Source of the DNA: Rugalucina vietnamica
Lineage: Eukaryota > Mollusca > Bivalvia > Lucinida > Lucinidae
NCBI GenBank assembly: GCA_964017185.1
Contig: OZ024875.1
Location: forward strand, 27,599,456-27,663,455
Length of the DNA stretch: 64,000 nt
Direction: 5' to 3'
Made by a program: the position numbers and the translations under genes. How positions within the stretch are numbered: position 1 is the first letter of the stretch; every line of letters starts with the position of its first letter. The notes below the pieces were generated by a model. It was not told the origin of the DNA. It ran no database searches and worked only from the letters and a program-made list of their open reading frames with translations. Shown in pieces: positions 9,270 to 20,475 of this stretch.

Positions 9270-12200
9270 CCCTTTTACAATTGTCTGTATAAACATCAGT
9301 GTCAGTGGTATTCTAATGGAGATAAAGTTCTTTTAGGTACTTTTTGTATCAATTGTGTATAGAATATGGTCGTAGCAATCATTTGATACCAATTTCAGCT
9401 CACTACAGCTTTTGGTTGCTGAGGTATTGCCAATTTTTATTGGTATAGTCCCCTGCATTTGTCTGTGTTTTTTCTCTTATATCTCAAATTTTCATAAATT
9501 TTTGCAACTGGATAGTCAGCTTGGTCATATGTATTATAACATGGTTATACATTATTGTCATAACAATCATTTGATACCAATTTCAGATATCTAGGACATA
9601 TGGTTGCTGAGATATTAACATTTCCGTTGGTATACCCCCTCTATTTTTCTGTGATTTTTTATCAACTATTTTAAGTTTACATCAATATTCAAACAATAAG
9701 AAAGTCGAACTATTCATTTATCTTATCATATGTTTATAGAACATTATCATAACAATCATTTGATATCAATTTCAGCTCTCTGGGACGTTTTGTTGCTAAG
9801 TTATAAAACATTTTGTTGGTATACCCCATCTACTTTTCTGTGGTTTTTCACTTATATTTAAAGTTTTTATAAATATTCGAAAAACAAGAAAGTCAGATTG
9901 TTTGTGTGCGTTTCAACATGGTTATAGAATATTATATTAGCAATCATTTGATACCAATTTCAGTTCTCTAGAGCTTTTGGTCACTGAGATATTAGCAGTT
10001 TTATTGGAAAATGCCTTCGTTTGCCAAGGATCTTTCTCCTATATCTTAAGTTTCCTTAAATATTTGAGAAACAAGAAAGTAAGCTTGTTTATATATCTTA
10101 TCACAAGGTTTAAGAATATTGTCATAGCAATTCTTTGATACCAATTTCAGCTCTCTATGACTTTTGGTTGCTGAGATATATACGTTTCCGTTGGTATATC
10201 CCCTCTATTTTTCTGTGATTTTTATCAAATATTTTAAGTTTTCGTCAATACTCAAACAACAAGAAAGTGGAACTATTCATTTATCTTATCACATGTTTAT
10301 AGAACATTATCATAAAAATCATTTGATATCAATTTCAGCTGCCTAGGACGTTTGGTTGCTAAGTTATAAAACATTTTGTTGGCATACCCCATCCACTTTT
10401 CTGTGGTTTTTCACTAATATTTAAAGTTTTTATCAATATTCGAAGAACAAGAAAGTCAGATTGTTTGTGTGCCTTACGATATGGTTATAGAATATTATCT
10501 TAGCAATCATTTGATACCAATATCAGTTCTCTAGAGCTTTTGGTCACTGAGATATTAGCAGTTTTATTGGTAAACCCCCTTCGTTTGCCAAGGATCTTTC
10601 TCCTTTATCTTAAGTTTCCTTGAATATTTGAGAAACAAGAAAGTAAGCTTGTTTATATATCTTATCACATGGTTTAAAAAAATTGTCATAGCAATCTTTT
10701 AATACCAATTTCAGCTCTCTATGACTTTTGGTTGCTGAGATATATACGTTTCCGTTGGTAAACCCCCTCTATTTTTCTGAGATTATTATCTAATATTTAA
10801 AGTTCTCATCACTATTCCAACAATAAGAAAGTCAGATTATTTATGCGTCTTATCACAGTATTATAGAACATTATTATAGCAATCATTTGATGTCTATTTC
10901 AGCTCTCTAGAGCCTTTGGTCACTGAGATATTAACAATTTTATTGGTATACCCCCTTCGTTTGCCAGTGATTTTTCTCCTATATCTTAAGTTTTCGTAAA
11001 TATTTGAGAAACAAGAAAGTCAGCTTGTTTGTATACCTTATTACATGGTTGTAAAATATAGTCATAGCAATCATTTGATACCAATTTCTGCTCTTTATGT
11101 CTTTTGGTAGCTGAGATATAAACGTTTCTGTAGGTATACCCCCTCCATTTGCTGTGGGTTTTCTCTAATATTATAAGATTTCATCAATATTCGAACAACA
11201 CGAACGACTGATTATTTATATATCTTATTTCATGGTTTTAGAATGCTGTCATAGCAATTATTTGATACCAATTTCTGCTCTCTATGGCTTTTGGTTGCTG
11301 AGCTATAAACATTTCTGTAGGTATACCCCCTCCATCGTCTGTGATTTTTCTCTAATATTTAAAGTTCTCATCAAGATTTGAACCCCAAGAAACTCGAATT
11401 CTTTCTGTATCTTATCACATTATTCTAACACACCTCGCCTATATAGCCAATGGTAAAAAAGCGTGTTATATTGTGCAACAATTTCACTGGGCGAATAAGC
11501 GTGACGTTACTTTGCGGCATTTGTGACGTCAGCTATCCCACAAAGCAGCGTTAGACGGTGAAACGTCGTTTTAGCGCACAACAAACGTAATAAGTGTGTG
11601 TAAATACCAGCATTACAGTCAAATATTTGGCGGGATATCTGCAATGCAATGGCGGAAAGCTGAACGATATCGACGGTTTCAGCAACATTTATTCCGTTTA
11701 TTGTGTGTTAGAATCGAAATAGATCAGCTCAAGTGCGTGAATTGTTGAGTAATAATTCACTGTTTGTCGGTCAGTTGTAAGAAGATAAATCACTCGCGCT
11801 ACGCGCTCGTGATTTGATCTTCTTTACAACTGACCTCAAAACAGTGAATTATTACTCAACAATTCACTGCTAGAGCTGATCTATTTCTTAATTATAAACC
11901 ATTATCATATCAATCATTTGATATAAATTTCAGCTCTCTAGAGTTTTTGGTTGCTGAGATATAAGCAATTTTGTTGGTAGACCCCCTTCATTTTTTTGTT
12001 ATTTTTCTCTAATATCTGAAGTACTCTTTAATATTGAGCATTAAGATAGCCAGTTTGTTTATATATCTTATAACTGGTTATAGAACATTGTCATACCAAT
12101 CATTTGATACCAATTTAAGCTCTTTAGGGCTTTTGGTTGACGAGATATAAGCAATTATGCTGGTATACTCCATTTTTCTGTGATTTTTTTCTAATATATA

Positions 12201-12345
12201 AGTTCTCATTTATATTCGAACACCAGGAAGTCAATTTGATATTTACGTCTTATTACATGGTTATCAAGCATTGTAAGAGGAAACATTTGATATTTCTGCT
12301 CTCTAGGTGTATTAGTAGCCAAGAAACATGTGGTAATATAGTTGT
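9270..12345 (+). repeat. Tandem array of a 188-bp unit, about 14 copies
   Basis: The phrase ATTTGATACCAATTTCAGCT recurs at 9381, 9569, 9758, 9946 and onward at 187-190-bp steps to about 12290, with one interruption (11423-11890). Units are diverged. Unit subtypes recur every third copy (for example TTTGCCAAGGATCTTTCTCC near 10020 and 10588), giving a 565-bp trimeric higher-order period between about 9.6 and 10.9 kb. Short frames here are unsupported. Confidence 0.85.
11423..11890. mobile_element. Composite foldback insertion in the 188-bp array
   Basis: The segment 11423-11713 is bounded by perfect 11-bp inverted repeats (TTCTAACACAC and GTGTGTTAGAA). It is followed directly by a long hairpin (about 11714-11887). 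The arms share GAAATAGATCAGCTC, GTGAATTGTTGAGTAATAAT and GGTCAGTTGTAA in mirrored order, with a short loop around CGCGCTACGCGCTC. The 188-bp repeat is broken at 11420 and resumes at about 11890. There is no ORF of note. Confidence 0.75.
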
Positions 12346-12539
12346 ACCACACTACTTCCTCTGCTTATTAGGGGTGGGGATGAACACTCTGTGATTTTAC
12401 ATGACAAAAATGTGCAATAAAGTGATCCTCTGACCAAACTGGCACCCATGGGCATTTGTTCTAAGGGTGCAAGGTACATCCTATAGAAATTCAACCCTAA
12501 ACCCTTCAAATGGCAATAGATTGCCCCTTTATAAATCTT

Positions 12540-12885
12540 GATTTTCGTCATTTTCATTAATATTCATGAAACTGCAAATGAAATTTTTATTTAGGCCCAT
12601 GACATCAGCAAATTTGTAAAATAGTATTATTGGTACAATTACAATGAGCCACAATGATAGTTTAGGCATGAAATTAGTTTTTATGGGATACTTGATTTTT
12701 AATTGTTTCTTTTTATTCATTTTAAAGTTTTAATGAAATTTCATGAATATGCAAATTAGATATTTTCCATTACTTATCATTGAAAGAAAGGGCTATGTCT
12801 AAGCTTTAAAATGAGACAAAGTTCAATGGTCTAGGATTACAAATAATTGAGATATCTTCAATTTTCTTTGTGTAACCCCATTATA
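12540..12885. other. AT-rich spacer, nothing recognised
   Basis: No gene, RNA or repeat structure was identified between the end of the 188-bp array and the A-rich tract. Confidence 0.4.
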
Positions 12886-12887
12886 AA

Positions 12888-12955
12888 AACGAAAAAAAAA
12901 ATAAAATAAAATAAAAAAAAAAAAATAAAAAAAAAAAAAATAAAAATAAAAAATA
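12888..12955. repeat. A-rich simple sequence (A-runs with single T)
   Basis: This is low-complexity AAAAT-like sequence immediately left of the TGACGTCA-rich mosaic element. A GA-rich tract (18163-18190) occurs inside the right end of the mosaic. Confidence 0.85.
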
Positions 12956-12970
12956 CTTTAATAGAACATA

Positions 12971-13235
12971 CCCAGCAGACATTTGACGTCAGTTGGACGT
13001 CAGATTGACGTCAGACTCCGACGTCATAATGACGTTGGATTTAGGTTGATTTTGAAAGTTTGTTTGACGTCAAAAACAGACGTCATTCTGACGTCAAAAA
13101 CAGACGTCATTCTGACGTCAGAAAAACAACGTTGGTTTGATGTCTCAAATGTGACGTCATAATGACGTTGGGGTTAGGTTGATTTTGAAAGTTTGTTTGA
13201 CGTCAAAAACAGACGTCAATCTGACGTGCTAAAAC
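12971..13235. repeat. TGACGTCA/GACGT-rich cluster, left end of mosaic
   Basis: This is a dense series of GACGTC, ACGTCA and TGACGTCA words with spacing of roughly 10-20 bp, including several perfect TGACGTCA octamers. It also holds an internal direct repeat of TGACGTCAAAAACAGACGTC. The mirrored counterpart is at 17975-18154. Confidence 0.85.
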
Positions 13236-13349
13236 CGATATCGTGATTGTTTGTTCGCATTTTAATTAACATTCTTAAATCCTGAAGTGGATTCAGAAGT
13301 GCGGCGATGCACTATTGTTATTCCCTTTCACTCCTTTGATAGAGTTATT

Positions 13350-13590
13350 CGGTTGTTTTTCTTCCTGGGAACCAACCAGTACTAGGGGTTGCTTGTAGTT
13401 ACCTTTCCTGGGTAGAACCAGTACTTGGCGTTTTTTTCCGGCGAGCACCCGAAGGCTCAAATTTGCTTTTTGTAATACCGTTCCTGGGTAAAAACCAGTA
13501 CTAGGTTGATTTTTTTATGTTTTTTCGGTTTTCGTTTGACACCGTTCCTGGGTCCACCTTAACCAGTACTTGGATATACAAAATGTTTAA
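13350..13590 (+). repeat. Four-copy short repeat (CCTGGG...AACCAGTACT)
   Basis: The block CCTGGG, a few bases, then AACCAGTACTAGG or AACCAGTACTTGG occurs at about 13365, 13407, 13484 and 13547. This tract is absent from the corresponding place in the inverted right arm (near 17845), so it is a later insertion or a local expansion in the left arm. Confidence 0.6.
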
Positions 13591-14099
13591 GATGTTAAAT
13601 CACTCTGATGGTGGTATGTCTTATTTATGTCAAACTTTATTGCTATATGCACGGGTGGTAAAGTTTGGAACGACCTCCAAAAAGAGGTAGTGAATTTCTG
13701 TTCCAATCGCACATCCAAGGTTGGTCCAAAGGCTAGAAACGGATAAACAAAGGTAGGTGTCGCTGTTTCTTTTTATTTTTTCTAAGTTTCTAGCGAAAAA
13801 TGGATAATTATGGCAATGCTATGTCGTGTAAAGATGACTTCTCGATGCATAATTTGTGGTTTTCCACGAAAAATACAGCCCCGGTACGCTCGCCCTGGGG
13901 AAACGAGCACTCTGCATTATATATCCTGTTAAAAATGGCAACGGGGCGCATTATTTAAACAAATGATTGAGAAAATTCCAGTAGAGGTCGTTCCAATAAG
14001 TTGGAGCTTGTTCCAATTTGAATGAGATCGTTCCCAGTGATCTCCTGTTTTATACAATGAAATTAATATCTGTGATATCAGACCAGCCAAACTCAGACA

Positions 14100-14650
14100 A
14101 AAATGGGCGGTTGACATTTATTGAATCCGGATGAACATTGTGTCACCAACATGGCAGGCATATCCCGGATCGGGTAAAGCTGGCAAGCCGCTTGGCTTAA
14201 ATTGACGATCCAGAATTTTATAATTCTATTGTATAATTTGCCAATGATGATTGATAAGTAGCAAATGCTACATAGAAAAGTATTTGTATGAAACAAGATT
14301 TATCAAATTTTGCTTATAGTGACTTTTTTCTGTGTTTTAATTGTCCATTTTTGCCTTTTCTTTTACATTCGTGTTGTGAAAAAACACAGCAAAATAGTCA
14401 ATAAAAGCAAATTTTTGATAATTTTGTTTAATGCAAATACTTTTCTGTGTTACAATTGCTCCTTCTCAGTCCTCATTGACAAAGTACATAATAGAATAAA
14501 AAAAATCATCTGGCCTGGGTCCTCAATTTCAGCTAATTTCAGCTCGCTGGCTTGCCAGCTGTGCCAGTCATACCCGACCATATCCCAGCCGGGGATCGAA
14601 CTCGTAGCCTCTCATAGTCCACTTGGACTGATTGAATATTTGATGCAATA
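14100..14650. repeat. Palindrome within mosaic (centre about 14370)
   Basis: The segment 14100-14290 read on the minus strand resembles 14440-14650: both contain CAAATACTTTTCT, GGCTTGCCAGCT, an ATAC or TACCCGA word and ATATCCC. The right copy also holds GGGGATCGAACTC, a reverse-oriented tRNA box-B-like word. The arms are diverged. Confidence 0.55.
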
Positions 14651-14952
14651 TCGTTCCAAATTATATGACATTGTGTGCAGTGTTTTCTTATATAGAAATG
14701 AAATTGTAGACTACACCCCTGTTTGGTACTTCTTATTTTTATTTGTTTTATTTTATTTTACTAGACATCTCACATCGAGATGATGCGTTATGAAAATGAT
14801 TCATTCATGTTTCTTAAACTCTACGCTTGGGTCCCTTGAATTGAATTTTTGTATATTTCAGATGGGTTTTTGTTGGAGTGTATGTGTAGCCATTTCACTT
14901 TTGTTTAGTATATTTAACAACAGTAAGAGCGAAACAATTTACGACACGAAAA

Positions 14953-15738
14953 CCCCACGGGGACCCAACTGTTAATCGTGATTATTGATGCGACGTGGAA
15001 TGTTAATGCATGCTAACATGAAGTTTCGTATGCGTCGGCGATATTGTTACGAATGCGACGTTCCACATCCTCTGCCCTTGAACGGTAAGTAGCACATGTT
15101 TTGTTCTCGCGAAAATAAACGAAGCCGAGTTTACAAAATCGGCGTCCACTATGATCTGCAAAATTCTTCTATGTTCCCACTTGAAGTCAATTGGAATACT
15201 TACGGCACTTGTGTTTTTCAGCAAATGGTTTATAAAGTTGACCTGTAGATACAATTTTGCCACGGAAACACATTACATTCTTAAATTCCTTTTGTTTTTC
15301 TTTGTCTTACAAAGCCGTTTGGATACAAATGTCAATAAAGACCCCACAGGACTGTGTTATACGTCTTAGTTTACGACCAAGGCAAAGAAAAACAAAAGGA
15401 CTTTTAGAATGTAGGCCTAATTAGTTTCCGTGGCAAAATTGTATCTACATGTCAACTTAATAAACCATTAGCTAAAAAACACAAGTGCCGTAAATATTGC
15501 GATTGACTTCAAGTGGGAACATAGAAAAAATTTGCAGATCATAGTGGACGCCGATTTTGCAAACTCGGCTTTGTTTATTTTCACGAGAGCAAAGCATGTG
15601 CTACTTACGGTCCAAGGGCAGCGGATGTGGAACGTCGCATTCGTAACGATCTCGCCGACGCATACGAAACTTCATAATAGCATGCATTAACATTCCATGT
15701 CGCATCAATAATCACGATTAACAGTTGGGTCCCCGTGA
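14953..15738. repeat. Large palindrome, arms about 350 bp (centre about 15340)
   Basis: Left arm 14953-15308 and right arm 15368-15738 are reverse complements with few differences. Mirrored blocks are GGGACCCAACTGTTAATCGT, GTGGAACGTCGCATTCGTAA, CACTTGAAGTCAAT and GTGGCAAAATTGTATCTAC. A 60-bp spacer lies between them. Such high arm identity suggests a young foldback or gene-converted arms. Confidence 0.8.
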
Positions 15739-16989
15739 ACCATCGCATGTACTGTCTTTGCAATAGTTTTCTGACACTTCTTTTTTATTCAAATGATCAC
15801 CATTTCCTGAAATACATCAAGAAAAATATGATCGTGTCACAATCCTTTTGCGTTCCAAAAGTCTTAAGAAGAGCAACTAGACATGAAAATCGGTTTACAC
15901 ATAAAAGTAGGAATAAGAAACTATCTGAAGATCTGCAAAGAACAATTCAAGTTTAAAGCACAAGCCAGAAACCGCTTACAAACGGTCATTAGCAAGCTAT
16001 CAGTCGTAGGAGAATCGCTCTCAAACCCCAAAATATTACAATATTTCAAACGCCATCATTTTTGTCTGAGTTTGGCTGATCTGATAACACAGATATTAAT
16101 TTCATTGTATAAAACAGGAGAGCACTGGGAACGATCTCATTCAAATTGGAACAATCTCCAACTTATTGGAACGACCTCTACTGGAATTTTCTCAATCATT
16201 TGTTTAAATAATGCGCCCCGTGGCCATTTTTAACAGGATATGTAATACAGAGTGCTCGTTTTCCCAGGGCGAGCGTACCGGGGCTGTATTCTTCGTGGAA
16301 AACCACAAATTTTGCAAAAAGATGTCAGTTGTTGACAAACTGCTGTGAAATGCAACATCGTGTTCGACCTTTTAAAAAACGACCCAGCGGAAATTATTTC
16401 GGTTTCAATCGCAGTTTTTGGCCGTATGCATCGAGAAGTCATCTTTACACGACATAGCATTGCCATAATTATCCATTTTTCACTAGAAACTTAGAAAAAA
16501 GTCAAAAGAACCACCGACACCTACCTTTGTTTATCCGTTTCTAGCCTTTGGACCAACCTCGCGAGTTCCTGGATGTGCGATTGGAACAGAAATTCACTAC
16601 CTCTTTTTGGAGGTCGTTCCAAACTTTACCACCCGTGTATATGGTGCTAAAACAAATAAGACATTAGTGTAAATAATAAGACTATTGTGAACAATCAATA
16701 ATTTAAAATGGTGAAATAAGTATTAAAATATTCACATTTCATTTTCGTCTTAATAGAAGGTTTAATAATTTAGTGAAAGACTTTATTTTGATTAACAAAT
16801 AATTATTTTTTTCTAAATTAATTAAGCATGGTGGGCGAAATATGTGGTTTCCGATACGAGGCCTAGATATGACTTTTTTAAAAGTGGCAATGTTGAAATT
16901 ATTATTTGAATTTGATTTTGTTACATAATTTGCGCAAGAAATTATGTCAGTTCAAGGGCAGCTAACTCTGTCGACATATGACATTAGAC

Positions 16990-17150
16990 TTACGTTTGAA
17001 TCCGGCGTCATTTCGACGTCATATCAATACGTCCACTGACGTCAGGACTTGACGTCAGGTGGACGTTGGTTATTAATTGTATGACGTCGTGACCAAAATA
17101 CAACCAATATCCGACGTCAAGTTGACGTCAGATGCCTGCTGGGGACGTGT
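16990..17150. repeat. TGACGTCA-rich cluster inside the 16642-17765 element
   Basis: GACGTC/TGACGTCA words recur roughly every 10-25 bp. The cluster ends with TGCCTGCTGGGG, resembling the outer mosaic end at 18469. Mirrored GTCGACAGAGTTAGCTGCCC blocks stand on both sides (about 16957-16976 and 17162-17181). Confidence 0.8.
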
Positions 17151-17410
17151 TTTCCATATATGTCGACAGAGTTAGCTGCCCTTAAACTGACATAATTTCT
17201 TACACATATTATGTATTATCATATGACGTCGCTGTTTTCCAGTGGATAACGTCATGTCATAAAAATCGTATGACCACACGTGTAATAATACTTTTGCGGG
17301 AATACGTAACGTCATTGACGACGTCCGTAACAACAATGTAAATTTTCATTGAAAATATGTCCACTTCGAAGGCGATAAAATCCTATTTTAGAAGTCATAT
17401 GATAAAACGA

Positions 17411-17505
17411 ATCTTACACTCGTGGTCATTTCATATGAAGTTTATTAAACTCGCTGAAGGCTCGTTTAATAAATTTCATATGAAATGACCACTCGTGTAA
17501 GATCC
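17411..17505. repeat. Near-perfect hairpin
   Basis: ATCTTACACTCGTGGTCATT and TTCATATGAA at the left are mirrored at the right by ATGAAATGACCACTCGTGTA and AGAT. The loop (GCTGAAGGC) is short. Arms are about 42 bp. Confidence 0.85.
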
Positions 17506-17954
17506 TCTATATAATATCAAATTCAAGTAATAATTTCAACCTTGCCACTTAAAAGTCATATCTGAGTCTCGTATGGGAAATCCCATATTTCGCCCTCATG
17601 CTTAATTAATGTAGAAAAAAATGATTATTTATTAATCAAAATTTTCACTAAATTATCAAACTTTCAATTAAGATGAAAATAAAGTTTGTATACTTTAATA
17701 TTTATTTCACCATTGTTCAGAATAATCTTATTTCTCACACTAATGTCTTATTGGTTTAAGCACCATAAAGCAATAAAATTTTGCTTAAATAAGATGTACC
17801 AACATCAGGCTGAATTAATATCTTGAACATGTTGTATGTTCCGAAAAACTCTATCAAAGGAGTGAAAGGGACTATCAAAAGTGCATCACTGCTCTTCTGA
17901 ATCCACTGTTATTCAAAAATGCGAAAAAATATACACCTTAAACTATTTATATGA

Positions 17955-18469
17955 CATGAATTCAAACGTCGTTTTTAGGACGTCAGATTGACGTCAGCTT
18001 TCAGACGTTAAACCGACGTTGACTTTAGCACGTCAGATTGACGTCTAGTTTTGACAACAAACAAACTTTCAAAATCAACCTAACTCCAACGTTATTATGA
18101 CGTTGGAGTCTGACGTCAATCTGACGTCCAACGGACGTCAAATGTCTGCTGGATGTAACATAGAAAAAAAAGAAAAAAGAAAGAAAGAAAGCAAAAGAAA
18201 CACACGAAACGAATGATCTGATTTTTACCCAAAGTGAAGTTTCATTAATTTGCACACCACACATGGTCAGAAGTATGAAAAACACAAGGTCTAAATCACG
18301 TCTTGATTACGACGTCTAACTGACGAACTAGTTTGACGTCAAAACAACGTCCAATCCAGACGTCCAAAAGACGTCAGGAAATGACGTCTGATAGACGTTG
18401 GAATTTGGTTATATGACACCAAAATATAACCAATATCTGACGTCAAACAGACGTCAGGTGCCTGCTGGG
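17955..18469. repeat. TGACGTCA-rich clusters, right end of mosaic
   Basis: Two clusters (17965-18154 and 18295-18469) of GACGTC words are separated by a GA-rich tract and about 100 bp of other sequence. The first is the mirror of 12971-13235. The second has its own terminal CCTGCTGGG and resembles 17030-17146. Confidence 0.8.
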
Positions 18470-18599
18470 TAGCGTAAAACGCAAACACTTCCACTTCCAG
18501 ATGGCAGAAAACAGGCTTTGATAGCTTTTCTTAATGTACTTTTAGAAAATCATAGTGTAAAAAAAAATCCCCCTGGGGGGAGGGGGTATGGATAGCTAG

Positions 18600-19060
18600 A
18601 AGACTATTAGTTTTCATAACAGGTTTTGATGTTTGCATTCATATGACATTTGACCTAATTATGTGACCCAGAGGCAGTTACAGACTTGGAATATACCCAT
18701 ATGAGTTTAAACACTTGTCAATGAATAAAATAAGCACATGTTGCCTTTAGTCAGTTCGTGTTTGATTTAAGAAATACTTGATTATTGTAACAGGTGTTTG
18801 TTATTTTGCACTTATTTGACTTTTGACCTAATTCTGTCTCTCAGGAGCATTTGCAGTCTTGGTATCCACCTCTATGTCTTTAGACACATGTCACAGGAGT
18901 ACAAATTATCTATAATCAGTCCATTATTTTCCAAAACAATAATGTTTATTTTCATTTTTAACAGATTTTTGCTATTTTGCACTGGTTTGACCTTGTTCTG
19001 TGGCCCAGGGTCATTTACAGACTTGGCATCCACCCGTACGAGTTTTCGCACATGCGAAGG
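18600..19060 (+). repeat. Diverged tandem repeat, about 175-bp period, three copies
   Basis: Each unit holds TTTGACCT..TTCTGT, an AGGNNCATTTACAGACTTGG-like block and a CATCCACC..ATGAGTTT-like block (around 18655, 18825 and 18990). The copies are strongly diverged. Frames here carry no domain motif. Confidence 0.5.
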
Positions 19061-19227
19061 AATATTATGAGCATTGGTAGAATAATGTACTCAAAAATGC
19101 CAACAAAACCAAAACTAAGCCACTTTTGGGATTTGGACTGCCAAGTATACTGTGTATTGTCTCACCACCCAAATCTCTCCCTTACAGATAAGATACTTAC
19201 TTGATTTTCTGGGAAAATATTCACATA

Positions 19228-19490
19228 ACATCAGGAAAACATGTCCGTGTAATGTATTCCCCTGTATACCCCACTTTTATATAGCAAAACTGGGGTTTGC
19301 AGGGGTATATCTATTTTTCTTATTTTTGCTCTAAAACATATATTGTGGGCTACTCGTTAGAACCTCCTCGTGTACCCACGATCTAGTATGTTTTGAGCAA
19401 AATTAAGAAAAATATAAAAAAAAATCTAATGAAATTTTAGATTTTTTACAACTTTAAAAATCTCTGTATATTGCATGGGCACGTTTTGTA
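19228..19490 (+). mobile_element. Palindromic MITE family, copy 3
   Basis: It shares ATCAGGAAAACATGTCCGTG, CCCCACTTTTATATAG, CAGGGGTATATCTATTTTTC, a shortened palindrome centre (GTTAGAACCTCCTCGTGTAC), AAAAATCTCTGTATATTGCA and CACGTTTTG with the copy at 6029-6303. The central palindrome has lost part of one arm. Confidence 0.7.
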
Positions 19491-20475
19491 ATGAATACAG
19501 TTGCAGTGTATCTGCTTTCTGTCACAATGCCTTCAAAATAGTAAATAACTAACTAGTAAATAACTCGGCAAGCCTCGTGATGCCAAAATGTGATCCTCGG
19601 GACAGATTTGTCTATCCATACCTGACACTCATGTTAGATTCTTATAGTATAACTGCTAAGGTTAAGTCTGACCATTACATGATTCTCATCTTCTGCCAAT
19701 GTTGACCAAGTCCTACAAGAACACCTTGAAGCAGCATCTTCTTGTTTTGCAAATACAGAAAACTTTACTAAACAGAATCCTGTTATAAGTTCCAAAATTG
19801 CAGTATTTCTCTTTGTCCCCATTTCACCAAATTTAAAGGGTCACAGAAGAGGCCGAAACCACGGTATGGCCCATCCCTTTTCTCATTGATATGCTCACTG
19901 CTCTTAAAGGATCTCTTTTATATTCTTATTTAATCCAGACTGAATGACATATTTCAACACAAAATACTACCGGTGATAAAACCCATCCGAACGCAATTTA
20001 AATATTATACTCACAGGTTGATTTGCATGCCGGGGTATATTTACACCCCGTAGTAAATTTACACACGTGTAAATTAAAAATGGCGCATGTGAATTGGACT
20101 TAAATGAAAGATAGTGTAAATTTTGCATTCAACTGACTGAATCCATACATAATTATTTTCAAAAGGTACACTTCTCGTAAAATATCATTGAAAGTTTGTT
20201 CTTTTTGTTTTGTACAAAAAGCTGCATACTCATTTGCCGCTGAACTGGCAGAAAGAACTTGAGATAGATCTACTCTTTTCTCAAATTTATTCGAAAATAT
20301 GAAAGTGAAACGTTATATAACTTACTTAAACACCCGGTAGTAACATTCATTAGTTTGTTTCTATTATCATTAATTAAACAATTATCATCAGAATTTTATT
20401 ATGATAAAAAAAAAAAACAAAACAAACAAACATAGATTACCCAGTTTGAAAAGTACACAGAAGCTTTGATAAAAT
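19491..20475. other. Intergenic stretch, nothing recognised
   Basis: No supported gene was found. Small features seen are a local palindrome around TTTACACACGTGTAAAT (about 20048-20064) and an A-run at 20407-20421. Short open frames have no motifs. Confidence 0.4.

Larger units (their letters stand above)
16642..17765. mobile_element. 1.1-kb palindromic TIR element, TA target duplication
   Basis: The ends TGGTGCTAAAAC (16642) and TTTAAGCACCA (17765) open long imperfect inverted repeats (16642-16950 mirrored in 17500-17765) with TA directly outside both. Removing it joins the right arm of the outer foldback so that it matches the left arm near 13660. The interior holds another TGACGTCA cluster (16990-17150) flanked by inverted GGGCAGCTAACTCTGTCGAC blocks, and a hairpin at 17411-17505. 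Confidence 0.75.
12971..18469. mobile_element. 5.5-kb nested palindromic mosaic with TGACGTCA-rich ends
   Basis: The left end CCCAGCAGACATTTGACGTC (12971-12990) mirrors the right ends at 18154 (GACG..AATGTCTGCTGG) and 18469 (CACC-type, reading GGTGCCTGCTGGG). TA flanks both outermost limits (12969-12970, 18470-18471). Left sequence 12971-14105 pairs in inverted order with 16060-16641 plus 17768-18154, so it is one huge foldback. The right arm is split by a second palindromic element (16642-17765). Further palindromes occupy the middle (14100-14650, 14953-15738). No transposase frame was found. The open frames at 14310-14783 and 15883-16233 carry no motif and lie in inverted-repeat DNA. Confidence 0.7.

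Noticed and set aside
14310-14783. 157-codon ORF with hydrophobic start
   Set aside because: It spans both sides of a palindrome centre, lacks motifs, and its hydrophobicity follows from AT-rich sequence.
15883-16233. 116-codon ORF in the mosaic
   Set aside because: It lies in an inverted-repeat arm, its mirror copy at 13929-14117 is open only in part, and no domain is recognisable.
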